From DATAVB01 sp040414495 (GTDB lineage: Bacteria; Actinomycetota; Actinomycetes; Mycobacteriales; QHCD01): a stretch of DNA of 55,050 nucleotides. The notes beneath the pieces were generated by a model, which ran no database searches, was not told where the DNA came from, and was given only the letters and a program-made list of their open reading frames with translations. Shown here piece by piece: positions 32,451 through 40,764 of the stretch. The stretch spans positions 1 through 55,050 of the forward strand of contig JBEDUI010000151.1 of NCBI GenBank assembly GCA_040414495.1, in the 5' to 3' direction. Both the position numbers and the translations under genes were made by a program. Each line of letters begins with the position of its first letter. Position 1 is the stretch's first letter.

Positions 32451-33454
32451 CAGCGGCCTCCCTGCGGCCCGTAGGAAGCGGCGATGCCCGGCTGTGGCGG
32501 CGGTCCAGGCGGCCCGGCCTGATTTCCCGCCTCACTGGTGAGCTGGAAGAAGATGGCCTCCAGCCCCGTCTGCAGCGGACGCAGCTCGTGCAATTCGACG
32601 CCGGCGACAAAGGCCTGGTGGCCGATGGCCGGTGCCTCCATCCCGGACACCTGGAGGACTCCGGGCTCGGTCGGTTGCGCGTACGCGCCGGCGCGGGCCA
32701 GCGCCTGGCCCAACACATCCGGGGTCGGAGTGCGCACGAATACGGAGGTACCGGCCTCGGCCTGCAGCTGGGCGATCGAGCCCTGCCGGACCAGCCGGCC
32801 CCGGGCCAGGATGACCACGCGGTCGACGGTGTGCTCCACTTCGGACAGCAGGTGGCTGGAGACCAGGACGGTACGCCCGCGCTCGGCCAGCGCCTTGGTG
32901 AATTGGCGCAGCCATCGGATTCCGTCCGGGTCGAGGCCGTTGGCCGGCTCGTCCAGGATCAGGACCGACGGGTCGCCGAGCATCGCCACGGCCAGACCGA
33001 GCCGCTGGCGCATACCGAGTGAATAGCCCTTCACCTTGCGCCGGCCGGCATCGCCCAGCCCGACCATGTCCAGCACCTCGTCCGCCCGCCGGCTGGGTAG
33101 CCCGGCCGCGGCGCAGTAGACCCGCAGGTGGTTACGGCCGGAGCGGCCGGGGTGGAAGCTCGCCGCCTCCAGCACCGCGCCGACGGTGTGCATCGGGTTG
33201 TGCAGCTGCGAATAGCGTCGGCCGCCGATCGTCGCGGTGCCCGCCGTCGGGGTGACCAGTCCGAGCAGCATCCGCAGGGTGGTCGTCTTGCCGGCGCCGT
33301 TGGGGCCGAGGAACCCGGTGACCGAACCGGGCTCGACGGCGAAGCTCAGGTTGTCGACCGCGCGTACCGGTCCGAATGCTTTTGTGAGACCTGCTACCTC
33401 GATCCGACCGGCATCGCCAGGCACGTGGGCTCCCCTCGGAGGCGGTGTCGTCAC
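32450..33454 (-). CDS. ABC transporter ATP-binding protein
   Basis: The 334-residue ATPase has Walker A FLGPNGAGKTTTLRMLLGL, Q-loop region AVLEAASFHPGRSGRNHL, signature YSLGMRQRLGLAVAML, Walker B VLILDEPANGLDPDG and switch His in VLVSSHLLSEVEHT. The C-terminal 100 residues are an extension of the drug-exporter (CcmA/BcrA-like) type, ending in a Gly/Pro-rich tail. It works with the permease encoded immediately downstream. Confidence 0.92.
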   Translation of the reverse strand: MTTPPPRGAHVPGDAGRIEVAGLTKAFGPVRAVDNLSFAVEPGSVTGFLGPNGAGKTTTLRMLLGLVTPTAGTATIGGRRYSQLHNPMHTVGAVLEAASFHPGRSGRNHLRVYCAAAGLPSRRADEVLDMVGLGDAGRRKVKGYSLGMRQRLGLAVAMLGDPSVLILDEPANGLDPDGIRWLRQFTKALAERGRTVLVSSHLLSEVEHTVDRVVILARGRLVRQGSIAQLQAEAGTSVFVRTPTPDVLGQALARAGAYAQPTEPGVLQVSGMEAPAIGHQAFVAGVELHELRPLQTGLEAIFFQLTSEAGNQAGPPGPPPQPGIAASYGPQGGR

Positions 33455-33518
33455 TGGGCCATCGTGACAGACATCGGCGGTGATCGTACGGGGGTTACGT
33501 CCGACATGCCCGATCGGG

Positions 33519-35096
33519 CTATGTCGGTCTCACGCCGTTCAGATCGGCGAGAATTCGGCGGGCCGCGTTGTGCCCAGCGGCTCCGATGACCGAGCCGGCC
33601 GGGTGACAGCCGGCGGCGCCGGCGTAGAGGCCATCCACCCCGGTTGAATAAGGCATCCGGTCGGTGAACGACAGCGCGTTGTCGACGTGGTGGATGTTGC
33701 CGCCGGTGATGCCGAACCGCTGCGTGATCTCTGGCGGCGTGAGCGCGTCGACATCCACGATCTGCTCGCGTAGGCCCGGCGCGTACGCCTCTACCACCGA
33801 CAACAGATCGTCTACATAGGACTGCTTCACCGCCGGCCACGACGTACCGGCCACCTCGTGCGGAACGCCCTGGACGAACAGCGCGCTGGAGTGCCGACCG
33901 TGCTCGTCCCGTAGCGACGGGTCGAGCAGGGAATGCAGATACCACTCGATCGGCGGGCTGGCCGGAAGCCGGCCGGCGGCCGCCTCGGCGAACCCGTTGC
34001 GCAACGTCTCCAGGAGCTGGCCCGGTTCCGCCGCTGGCAGCAGGTGCACGGTGGTGCCGTGCTGGCCGCGGTCCTCCGGTAGCGCGGCGAAGCGCGGCAA
34101 CCCGGACAGGGCCAGGTTGACCTTCATCGTCTGGCCGCCGGAGCGCTCGCGCATCGCGTGAATCCGTTGCCGCATCGGAGCCGGCAACTGATCGCCGAGC
34201 AGGTCAGGCAGCCGGAACGGATCGGTCGAGAGAAGGACAACGCCGGCAGCCACGGTGTTGCCGTCGGATAGGTGTACGCCGGCCGCGCTGCCTTGGTCGA
34301 CCGCGATCCGGGCGACCGGAGCGTCCAGCCGGATTTCGGCGCCGGCCGCGGTGGCCCGGTCCGCCAGCTGCGCGGTGACCGTACCCATTCCGCCGCGCAC
34401 CACCATCCAGGTGCCGTCGGCCCCGGGCAGCCGGCACATGTTGTGCACCAGCAGGTTGTGGCCTGAACCGGGGGACCAGGGTGAGCCGGTCAGCCCGGGC
34501 ATGCCGTCGGTGACCGCGTACATCGCGATCACCGCCTCGGAGGCGAAGTCGAACCGGGACAGGTAGTCGATGGCGCTGCCGCGTACGAGGTCGATGAACG
34601 TCTGGCGTAATCCGGGGCGGACATAGCGGTCGGCGGTTTCCTCGACCGGCAACGGTTCGGCCAGCCAGGCCGGGGCGAGGTCGTCGCGCAGGGCCGCGAT
34701 CTCGGTGGCCAGTGCCTCGTCGGCGGCCGCGTCGCGTTCGGTGAAGAACTCGGCGAACAGTCGCCGGGCCGCATCGCGGTCGCTGCCCAGCAGCAGGTGC
34801 CGACCGTCCAGGGTCGGCAGGAAATAGTGCGGGTCGCGGCGCACCAGCGGCAGGTCGAGGTCGAGCAGGCGCAGCAACTCCGGCGGCATCAGCCCGAGTA
34901 GGTACGCCCCGGTGGAGGCGGACAGGCCGGGCGCGGCGGCAAATGGATGCTCGGTCCGGCAGGCTCCGCCGATGACGTCGGACCGCTCCAGGACCACGAC
35001 CCGCAGCCCGGCCCGGGCCAGCAGGGTCGCGGCCACCAACCCGTTGTGCCCGGCCCCGACGATCGCCACGTCGGCCCGGCCCGTGCGCTGCGCCAT
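33519..35096 (-). CDS. FAD-dependent oxidoreductase, phytoene-desaturase/PYROXD2-like
   Basis: The 525-residue protein opens with a Rossmann FAD-binding motif, DVAIVGAGHNGLVAATLLARAGLRVVVLERSDVIGGACRTE, and ends with the family C-terminal motif YAGAAGCHPAGSVIGAAGHNAARRIL. It resembles the CrtI-like branch exemplified by PYROXD2 and mycobacterial Rv0897c, not true carotenoid desaturases, and no carotenoid genes are nearby. The substrate is unknown. It is divergent from the DUF6186 gene with about 62 bases between. Confidence 0.85.
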   Translation of the reverse strand: MAQRTGRADVAIVGAGHNGLVAATLLARAGLRVVVLERSDVIGGACRTEHPFAAAPGLSASTGAYLLGLMPPELLRLLDLDLPLVRRDPHYFLPTLDGRHLLLGSDRDAARRLFAEFFTERDAAADEALATEIAALRDDLAPAWLAEPLPVEETADRYVRPGLRQTFIDLVRGSAIDYLSRFDFASEAVIAMYAVTDGMPGLTGSPWSPGSGHNLLVHNMCRLPGADGTWMVVRGGMGTVTAQLADRATAAGAEIRLDAPVARIAVDQGSAAGVHLSDGNTVAAGVVLLSTDPFRLPDLLGDQLPAPMRQRIHAMRERSGGQTMKVNLALSGLPRFAALPEDRGQHGTTVHLLPAAEPGQLLETLRNGFAEAAAGRLPASPPIEWYLHSLLDPSLRDEHGRHSSALFVQGVPHEVAGTSWPAVKQSYVDDLLSVVEAYAPGLREQIVDVDALTPPEITQRFGITGGNIHHVDNALSFTDRMPYSTGVDGLYAGAAGCHPAGSVIGAAGHNAARRILADLNGVRPT

Positions 35097-35158
35097 GGCA
35101 CAGTTCCTATCACCAGTTCGCGCGGTTACCGCGCCGCCGCAGCCGTATTCTGTAGGTG

Positions 35159-35347
35159 ATGACTAGGGCAATCGCGATCGTCGTCTTCCTCGTGACGATC
35201 GGCGCGGCGCTACTGCTCGGCCGGCGGGAGCGATCCAAGGTCCTCCCGGCTGAGGAGCTTCTCGGCCATGTCATGTCAACGCGAACGGGACGCGCCTGCT
35301 CACTGTTGTTCTGGATCTGGGTGGGTTGGCACTTCTTCGCCCGCTGA
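35159..35347 (+). CDS. DUF6186 family small membrane protein
   Basis: The gene encodes 62 residues from ATG 35159 (GTG 35156 just before is possible). A first membrane segment (AIAIVVFLVTIGAALLLG) is followed by a basic linker and a second segment ending in the FWIWVGWHFFAR motif. The LGHVMSTRTGR and W.GWHF.AR signatures match the actinobacterial DUF6186 family. Function unknown. Confidence 0.75.
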   Translation: MTRAIAIVVFLVTIGAALLLGRRERSKVLPAEELLGHVMSTRTGRACSLLFWIWVGWHFFAR

Positions 35348-35512
35348 TCTTCCGTTCTGAGCGGTTCGCTCGCCTCGATGTCAGCTCGCAGGACTCGTTC
35401 TTTCCCGACCGCTGATCTGCCTGCCGGCCCGAATCTCTCGCTCCCGGGAAGACGTACGCGGTCCTGATTGTTAGGGTCGGCAAGCAAATAGTTCCAGTTC
35501 GAGGAGTTGCCC

Positions 35513-38320
35513 GTGCCTTCAGACTCAGCCGGGGCGTCGTCAGCCGTAGCCGATCCGCGTTACAAGTGGATCGCGCTGTCCAACACGACGTTGGGCGTGC
35601 TGATGGCGACCATCAACTCTTCGATCATGCTCATCGCGCTGCCCGACATCTTCAAAGGCATCAAGCTGGACCCGCTGCAGCCGAGCAACGTCAGCTACTT
35701 GCTGTGGCTGATCCTGGGCTTCCTGGTCGTCACCGCGGTGCTGGTGGTGAGCCTCGGGCGGATCGGCGACATGTTCGGCCGGGTCCGGATGTACAACCTC
35801 GGCTTCGCGATCTTCACGGTCTTTTCGATTCTGCTGTCCGTAACGTGGATGACCGGCGCCCACGGTGCGCTCTGGCTGATTATCATCCGGATTTTCCAGG
35901 GCGTCGGGGGAGCGTTCCTGTTCGCGAATTCCAGCGCGATCCTCACCGACGCATTTCCCGAGGACCAACGCGGTCTGGCATTGGGAATCAACGCCGTAGC
36001 AGCGATTTCCGGATCATTCATCGGACTTGTCCTGGGTGGACTGTTAGCGCCGCTGAACTGGCGGCTGGTCTTTCTCGTGTCTGTCCCCTTTGGAGTCTTC
36101 GGTACGATCTGGGCTTACCTGAAGCTGAAGGACACCGGTGTACGGCAGAAGGCGAAGCTGGACTGGTGGGGCAATATCACCTTCGCCGTCGGGTTGGTTT
36201 CGGTACTGGTCGGCATTACGTACGGAATTCAGCCGTACGGCGGCCACAACATGGGCTGGACCAGCCCGAAGGTGTTGGGCGAGATCATCGGCGGCATCGT
36301 CGTTCTGATCATTTTCGCGATCATCGAGACCCGGGTCGAAAACCCGATGTTCCATTTGAGCCTTTTCCGGATCCGGGCCTTCACCTTCGGCAATATCGCC
36401 AGCTTGCTCTCCTCGCTCGGCCGCGGCGGATTGCAGTTCATCCTGATCATTTGGTTGCAGGGCATTTGGCTGCCGTTGCACGGCTACAGCTTCGAGAAAA
36501 CACCGTTGTGGGCCGGTATTTACATGCTGCCGTTGACGGCCGGATTCCTGCTGGCCGCGCCTATTTCCGGCTCGTTGTCCGACCGGTTCGGTGCCCGGCC
36601 GTTCGCCACCGGGGGAATGGTGTTGGCCGCCGGCAGTTTCGTACTGCTGAATATTCTGCCGGTGAATTTCTCGTACATCTGGTTCGCGCTGATCCTGTTG
36701 CTCAACGGCATCGGCATGGGCCTGTTCGCCTCGCCCAACCGGGCCGGAATCATGAACAGCCTGCCGCCGGGGCAGCGCGGTGTGGGCGCCGGAATGACCG
36801 CGACGTTCCAGAACGCGGCCACCGTGTTGTCGATCGGCGTGTTCTTCTCGTTGATCATCCTTGGCCTGTCGAACTCGCTGCCGCAGCACCTGCAGTCCGG
36901 GCTCACCGCGCAGGGCGTGCCGGCCTCGGCCGCGCACCAGATCGCCGCGCTGCCGCCGGTGAGTACGTTGTTCGCCGCGCTGCTGGGTTACAACCCGATC
37001 CAGACGTTGCTGCAACAGCACGGGGTGGCGAATTCGCTCTCGCCCGAGCACGTGCAGTTCCTGACCAGCCGTAGCTTCTTCCCGCACCTGATCGAGACAC
37101 CGTTCCAGCACGGGCTCAGCGTCGCGTTTGGGTTCGCCATCGCCGCGTGTCTGATCGCGGCCGTCGGCTCGTGGCTGCGCGGCGGCAAGTACCACTACGT
37201 CGAGGGCGCCGAGCGCGGCGTGAAGGTGCTGCCGGCCGGTGACGCGACCGCGGCGGCGGCACCGGTGACCGGGCCGTCCACTGTGGAGCGTGCTAGGTCG
37301 GGGTCGGTCGTAACGGAATCGGCGCTATCCGAGCCGGCGATGTCCGAGCCCGTTGTTTCTGGACCGGTGATGTCTGAGTCGGTGGTTTCTGAACCGGTAG
37401 TTTCCGAGCCGGGCGGGGATAGTGGCATCGTTGCCCCGCCAGCGACGCCGAGCGCCGCCGGTTTGCGGGGAATCGTGTCCCAGGCCGGCGATCGCCCGGT
37501 CGCCGACGTCCGGCTGACGGTCGTCGACGACGCCGGGCACCAGCTCGCCCCGGCCCGCACCGACGACAGCGGGCGGTACGAGATCGCGGTACCCGGGCCG
37601 GGCCACTATCTGCTGATCGTCCAGGCCGCGGCGTACCAACCGCAGGCGGCCGCCATCGACATTGGCGACCAGCCGGTCGAGTACCCGATCGTGCTGGCCG
37701 GCGTGGCCGGACTGGCCGGCGTGGTGCGGATAGCCGGGGCCGGTCCACGGGCTGATGTGACTGTCACCGTGACCGATGCCCGGGGCGAGGTCGTGGCCTC
37801 GACCCGTACCTCGGCCGATGGTGGGTACGAGGTCGCGGGCCTGGTGCCCGGTGGCTACACCGTCGTCGCGAGCGCCGCCGGGCTGCGGCCCGGTGCCGCG
37901 GTCGTCACCGTTCCGGCGGCCGGGACGCAGCGGCACGACATCGAGCTGAACGCCGGTAGCCGGCTTCGTGGCCGGGTGGTTGGTCCGGCCGGCCAGAGTT
38001 TGGCCGACGTGGTGGTACGCCTGACCGGGCCGGATGGCCGCGAATTGGCTACCGGCCGGACCGATAGCGGTGGCGCGTACGAATTCGCCGACCTGCCAGC
38101 CGGTGAGTACACGGTCGTGGCCACGAGCTACCCGCCGGTCAGCGCGCCATTGCATCTGCCCGACGGCCGGTGGGAGGAGTACGACCTCACGCTGGTGGAC
38201 GGCGAATCGGCCAGCGGTACGTCGGGTCATGGTGCGTCGGGCAATGGCGTATCGGGGAATGGCGCGTCGGGGAATGGCGCGTCGGGGAATGGCGCCGGCC
38301 CGGGCCATGGAGCGCGCTGA
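35513..38320 (+). CDS. MFS transporter (DHA2-like) fused to three C-terminal Ig-like/CNA-B domains
   Basis: The 935-residue product starts at GTG 35513, six bases after GAGGAG. Residues 1 to about 565 are a 14-helix DHA2-type drug:proton antiporter (GRIGDMFGRVRMYNLG; IRIFQGVGGAFLFANSSAIL; LSDRFGARPFATGG). A linker rich in SEPVVSEP-like repeats follows. Then three roughly 80-residue carboxypeptidase-regulatory or CNA-B-like beta-sandwich domains carry repeated blocks such as DDSGRYEI, SADGGYEVAGLVPGGYTVVA and DSGGAYEFADLPAGEYTVVA. The tail repeats SGNGA, encoded by 15-bp tandem copies. If both ends of the 14 helices are cytoplasmic, the beta domains would be inside, which is odd for this fold. 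Confidence 0.88.
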   Translation: MPSDSAGASSAVADPRYKWIALSNTTLGVLMATINSSIMLIALPDIFKGIKLDPLQPSNVSYLLWLILGFLVVTAVLVVSLGRIGDMFGRVRMYNLGFAIFTVFSILLSVTWMTGAHGALWLIIIRIFQGVGGAFLFANSSAILTDAFPEDQRGLALGINAVAAISGSFIGLVLGGLLAPLNWRLVFLVSVPFGVFGTIWAYLKLKDTGVRQKAKLDWWGNITFAVGLVSVLVGITYGIQPYGGHNMGWTSPKVLGEIIGGIVVLIIFAIIETRVENPMFHLSLFRIRAFTFGNIASLLSSLGRGGLQFILIIWLQGIWLPLHGYSFEKTPLWAGIYMLPLTAGFLLAAPISGSLSDRFGARPFATGGMVLAAGSFVLLNILPVNFSYIWFALILLLNGIGMGLFASPNRAGIMNSLPPGQRGVGAGMTATFQNAATVLSIGVFFSLIILGLSNSLPQHLQSGLTAQGVPASAAHQIAALPPVSTLFAALLGYNPIQTLLQQHGVANSLSPEHVQFLTSRSFFPHLIETPFQHGLSVAFGFAIAACLIAAVGSWLRGGKYHYVEGAERGVKVLPAGDATAAAAPVTGPSTVERARSGSVVTESALSEPAMSEPVVSGPVMSESVVSEPVVSEPGGDSGIVAPPATPSAAGLRGIVSQAGDRPVADVRLTVVDDAGHQLAPARTDDSGRYEIAVPGPGHYLLIVQAAAYQPQAAAIDIGDQPVEYPIVLAGVAGLAGVVRIAGAGPRADVTVTVTDARGEVVASTRTSADGGYEVAGLVPGGYTVVASAAGLRPGAAVVTVPAAGTQRHDIELNAGSRLRGRVVGPAGQSLADVVVRLTGPDGRELATGRTDSGGAYEFADLPAGEYTVVATSYPPVSAPLHLPDGRWEEYDLTLVDGESASGTSGHGASGNGVSGNGASGNGASGNGAGPGHGAR
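38231..38300 (+). repeat. 15-bp tandem repeat coding the SGNGA tail
   Basis: About four to five copies of a unit close to ggaatggcgcgtcgg at the 3' end of the MFS-fusion gene encode Ser-Gly-Asn-Gly-Ala or variants. Copy number may vary between strains, since the unit is a multiple of three bases. Confidence 0.75.
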
Positions 38321-38505
38321 CCGAGTGCGTGGTGTCCGTCGTAAACATGAGCACCCGTAACGTCACAGAGTCACCAGCCGATTTCTCTACGTACACGACC
38401 TTGGCACCCGATCGTGAGATGCAGGGACCTGCCGTGTCGCAGTCGCTCGCGGGGAGAGCGGCTCGATCGGGCAGTCCTGCGTCTCGCATGGAGGCGGAGC
38501 AAGTG

Positions 38506-38715
38506 ATGCTCGACGAGCATGCACCGGCACTGGTGGATACGCGCTGTTGGCGCTGCGAGGAGTCGGCGGCGGTGATCGTCACTCATGTGCACCAAGGCCC
38601 CCGCGCCTACTGCTCGGCGCACTTCCTCGCACTCGGCTCGCTGCCCAGCGGGGCCGCCTGCTCGCCGACCCTAGAATTGCGTCGGCACGCCGTAGAAATC
38701 CGCAACTGCGCCTGA
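38506..38715 (+). CDS. Small Cys/His-rich protein, probable zinc ribbon-like
   Basis: This is a 69-residue reading frame with CWRCEESAAVIVTHVHQGPRAYCSAHFLAL, where a CxxC pair, two His and a CxxH pair could hold one zinc ion. Three in-frame starts are possible: ATG 38347, ATG 38488 and ATG 38506. The last has GGCGGAG six bases upstream, and the segment before it does not look coding, so I prefer it. No family is recognised. It stands alone between the MFS gene and a repeat array. Confidence 0.55.
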   Translation: MLDEHAPALVDTRCWRCEESAAVIVTHVHQGPRAYCSAHFLALGSLPSGAACSPTLELRRHAVEIRNCA

Positions 38716-38735
38716 ACGCCCTGCCCGGCCCTCAG

Positions 38736-39165
38736 TGCCGCGAGCGTGACGTGAGGGTTGGGCGCTGGCGGTTGGGGCGACCGCTATTGCCGCGAGCGTG
38801 GCGTGACGGCTGTTCGTGGCGGTGACAACCGACCTTATGTGCCGCGAGCGTGACGTGAGGGTTGTGTGTGACGGCGGCCGTCGACCCTATGCGCCGCGAG
38901 CGTGACGTGAGAGTGGTTCGGTGGCGGTTGGGTCGACCCTAATTGCCGTGAGGGTGCCGTGAGGGTTGTGTGCGACGGCGGCCGACGCTAGGTGCACCGA
39001 ACGTGCCCTCAGGGTGGGGTGCCGGCGGTTGGGCGACCGCTATTGCCGCGAGCGTGGCGTGGGGGTTGTTGGTGACGGCGTCGACCGGCGTTACCTGCTG
39101 CGGGCATGACGTGAGGGTGGGGCGCCGGCGGCTTGCCCGACCCCAATTGCAGCGAGCGTGACAAC
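38736..39165. repeat. Degenerate tandem array, 52-bp period, about 8.5 copies
   Basis: Units start at 38736, 38788, 38840, 38892, 38944, 38993, 39044, 39096 and 39148 (spacing 52, with 49 and 51 once each). Each opens with a version of tgccgcgagcgtgacgtgag, continues with a GT-rich stretch and ends in cgaccctat or similar. Both halves of the unit are related between copies, so this is not a CRISPR. No reading frame here has coding character. The array occupies most of a 728-bp gene-free stretch (38716-39443). Confidence 0.85.
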
Positions 39166-39280
39166 AGCGCACTGCCCTCGACAGGTCGCCAATACTATTG
39201 GCGCCGAACGGCACGCCAGCGCGTATTGATCCTGAAATAGCGGGTGCCTCGTTTCGCTGCAAAAACGCCGGCGAGTACCA

Positions 39281-39400
39281 AAGAAGGCACCAAAGCAGTC
39301 GCCAGAGAAGGCGCCAGAGAAAGGCGCCAGAGAAGGCACCAGGGCAGGCGCCAGAGAAACCACCAAAGCAGGCGTCAGAGAAGGCACCAAAGAAATCGCC
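39281..39400. repeat. 12-bp tandem repeat, about 10 copies
   Basis: Degenerate units such as gagaaggcgcca, aagaaggcacca and gagaaggcacca follow one another from 39281, with one 13-base unit that would break any reading frame. The stretch ends at the GT2 terminator hairpin. Confidence 0.75.
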
Positions 39401-39421
39401 CCTGACCCAGCGGGTCAGGGG
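39399..39421 (-). terminator. Terminator of the GT2 glycosyltransferase gene
   Basis: Perfect 10-bp arms CCCCTGACCC and GGGTCAGGGG surround a 3-base loop, 22 bases after the reverse-strand stop at 39444. On the reverse strand a T-rich stretch (gatttcttt) follows, so it fits an intrinsic terminator. Confidence 0.8.
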
Positions 39422-39443
39422 CGAACTCAAACGTACGAAATAA

Positions 39444-40466
39444 CTACCGGTTCACTCTCGACGTGCCGTCCAGGTCCCACTCCGGCACGTCCTCGGTGGT
39501 GTCCTGCATCAGCTCCAGGCTCGGGTCCCGGAACCGGCTGCGTTTGATCTGCTCGAGGCTCTCCTCGATCAGAATGCGATTGGTCCGAATCAGGTCGGCC
39601 ACGACGCCCAGGACCAGCGACAACGCCGCCGCGATCAGCAGCGTGACGCCGAGGATCAACGACTGGACATGGCTGCCGTGATTGCCGTCGGCGAGGATAA
39701 ACAGGTACCGCACGAACGGAATCAGGCCGAGTACGAAAAGTACGGCCGAGAGCGTCACGAAGAAGACGTACGGTTTGTACATCATGTAGGCGCGGGTGAT
39801 CGCGAAGCCGGACTTGGTGACGTGCTCCCAATTCGACTTGAACAGGCGCGATTCGCGCGTCTTCGGATTGGTCTCGACCGGGACGCTCTTGACCGCCAGC
39901 TGCTTGTTGCCGGCCTGGATGATCGTCTCCATGCAGTAGCTGAACTTGGTGATCGTGTTCAGCCGGAGCGCGGCCTCGCGGGAGTACGCCCGGAATCCGC
40001 TCGCGGCGTCCGGGACATCGGTGCCGGCGGCGGCGTTCACTACGCGGCTACCAAATGCCTGCAGCTTTTTCTTGAATGGCGAGAAGTGCGCGATCTTCTC
40101 GGTCTGGCGGTCGGCAACGACGATGTCGGCCTGGTGCTTGATGATCGGCTGGCACAGATCGCCGATCCGGTCCTGCGGATACTGGTTGTCACCGTCGGTG
40201 TTGACGATGATGTCGGCGCCGAGTTCGAGCGCCCGCTCGACGCCGTCCCGGAAGGACCGCGCCAGGCCCATCCGCTCGGTGTGATGAACGAAGTGCCGCA
40301 CGCCGTGTGCCTTGGCGACCTCGACGGTTTTGTCGTGTGAACCGTCGTTGATCACCAGCACGATGACCTCGTCGACGCCGTCGATCTGCCGGGGGATGGT
40401 GCTCAGCACCAGCGGTAGCGTCTCCTCCTCGTTCAGGCACGGAATTTGAACGACTACCTTCACCAT
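39444..40466 (-). CDS. GT2 glycosyltransferase with two C-terminal membrane helices (DPM1/GtrB-like)
   Basis: From ATG 40466 the protein has 340 residues. A family 2 catalytic domain comes first (VVQIPCLNEEETLPLVLSTIP, VLVINDGSHDKTVEVA, NTDGDNQYPQDRI with the metal-binding DGD, and FRAYSREAALRL). Two transmembrane helices follow (YVFFVTLSAVLFVLGLIPFV and LILGVTLLIAAALSLVLGVV). This is the layout of polyprenyl-phosphate sugar transferases. The next codon, GTG 40463, sits at a better distance from GAGG; longer starts at 40556 and 40604 cannot be excluded. The acceptor is probably a lipid phosphate in the membrane. Confidence 0.85.
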   Translation of the reverse strand: MVKVVVQIPCLNEEETLPLVLSTIPRQIDGVDEVIVLVINDGSHDKTVEVAKAHGVRHFVHHTERMGLARSFRDGVERALELGADIIVNTDGDNQYPQDRIGDLCQPIIKHQADIVVADRQTEKIAHFSPFKKKLQAFGSRVVNAAAGTDVPDAASGFRAYSREAALRLNTITKFSYCMETIIQAGNKQLAVKSVPVETNPKTRESRLFKSNWEHVTKSGFAITRAYMMYKPYVFFVTLSAVLFVLGLIPFVRYLFILADGNHGSHVQSLILGVTLLIAAALSLVLGVVADLIRTNRILIEESLEQIKRSRFRDPSLELMQDTTEDVPEWDLDGTSRVNR

Positions 40467-40724
40467 GACCTCGCCTACGTCGTCGCTGGGTACCGGCGGA
40501 ACACGCCGCCATTCGGTCGACACGGGTTGAGCCACCAGAGCGTCGACGGCGGCCATGTTTACCACGAGTCCACAGTCGATTCCCAGCCGGCCCACTGGGT
40601 GCACTGGAACAGCAGACTACCTGTCTATAAGCGCTCGGTACGAATTGGTGCACGATGAGGCGCGGGTGTGTTGGTGGTGGCGTGTTGGTTACGTCATAGA
40701 TATACGGCTTCACGCCACGGATTT

Positions 40725-40743
40725 ATAGGTTAGGCTCTCCTAA
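40725..40743. promoter_or_regulatory. DtxR/IdeR-like iron box upstream of efeU
   Basis: The 19-mer ATAGGTTAGGCTCTCCTAA matches the TTAGGTTAGGCTAACCTAA consensus at 16 of 19 positions and lies 21 bases before the efeU start. Iron-loaded IdeR/DtxR would be expected to repress the operon here. Confidence 0.8.
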
Positions 40744-40764
40744 ACGTCGCTACCGGGAGAGCCC

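Noticed and set aside
38736..39165. CRISPR array
   Set aside because: The parts between the conserved blocks are related to each other and the period is fixed at 52 bp, unlike unique spacers; no cas genes are present.
38939..39430. 163-codon reverse ORF rich in Gly/Ala/Phe/Ser
   Set aside because: It is produced by the two tandem repeat arrays and crosses the terminator hairpin; no start signal or domain.
39198..39443. 81-codon forward ORF with a Lys/Ala/Pro-rich histone-like tail
   Set aside because: TTG start without a ribosome site; the tail comes from the 12-bp repeat and the frame runs through the GT2 terminator.
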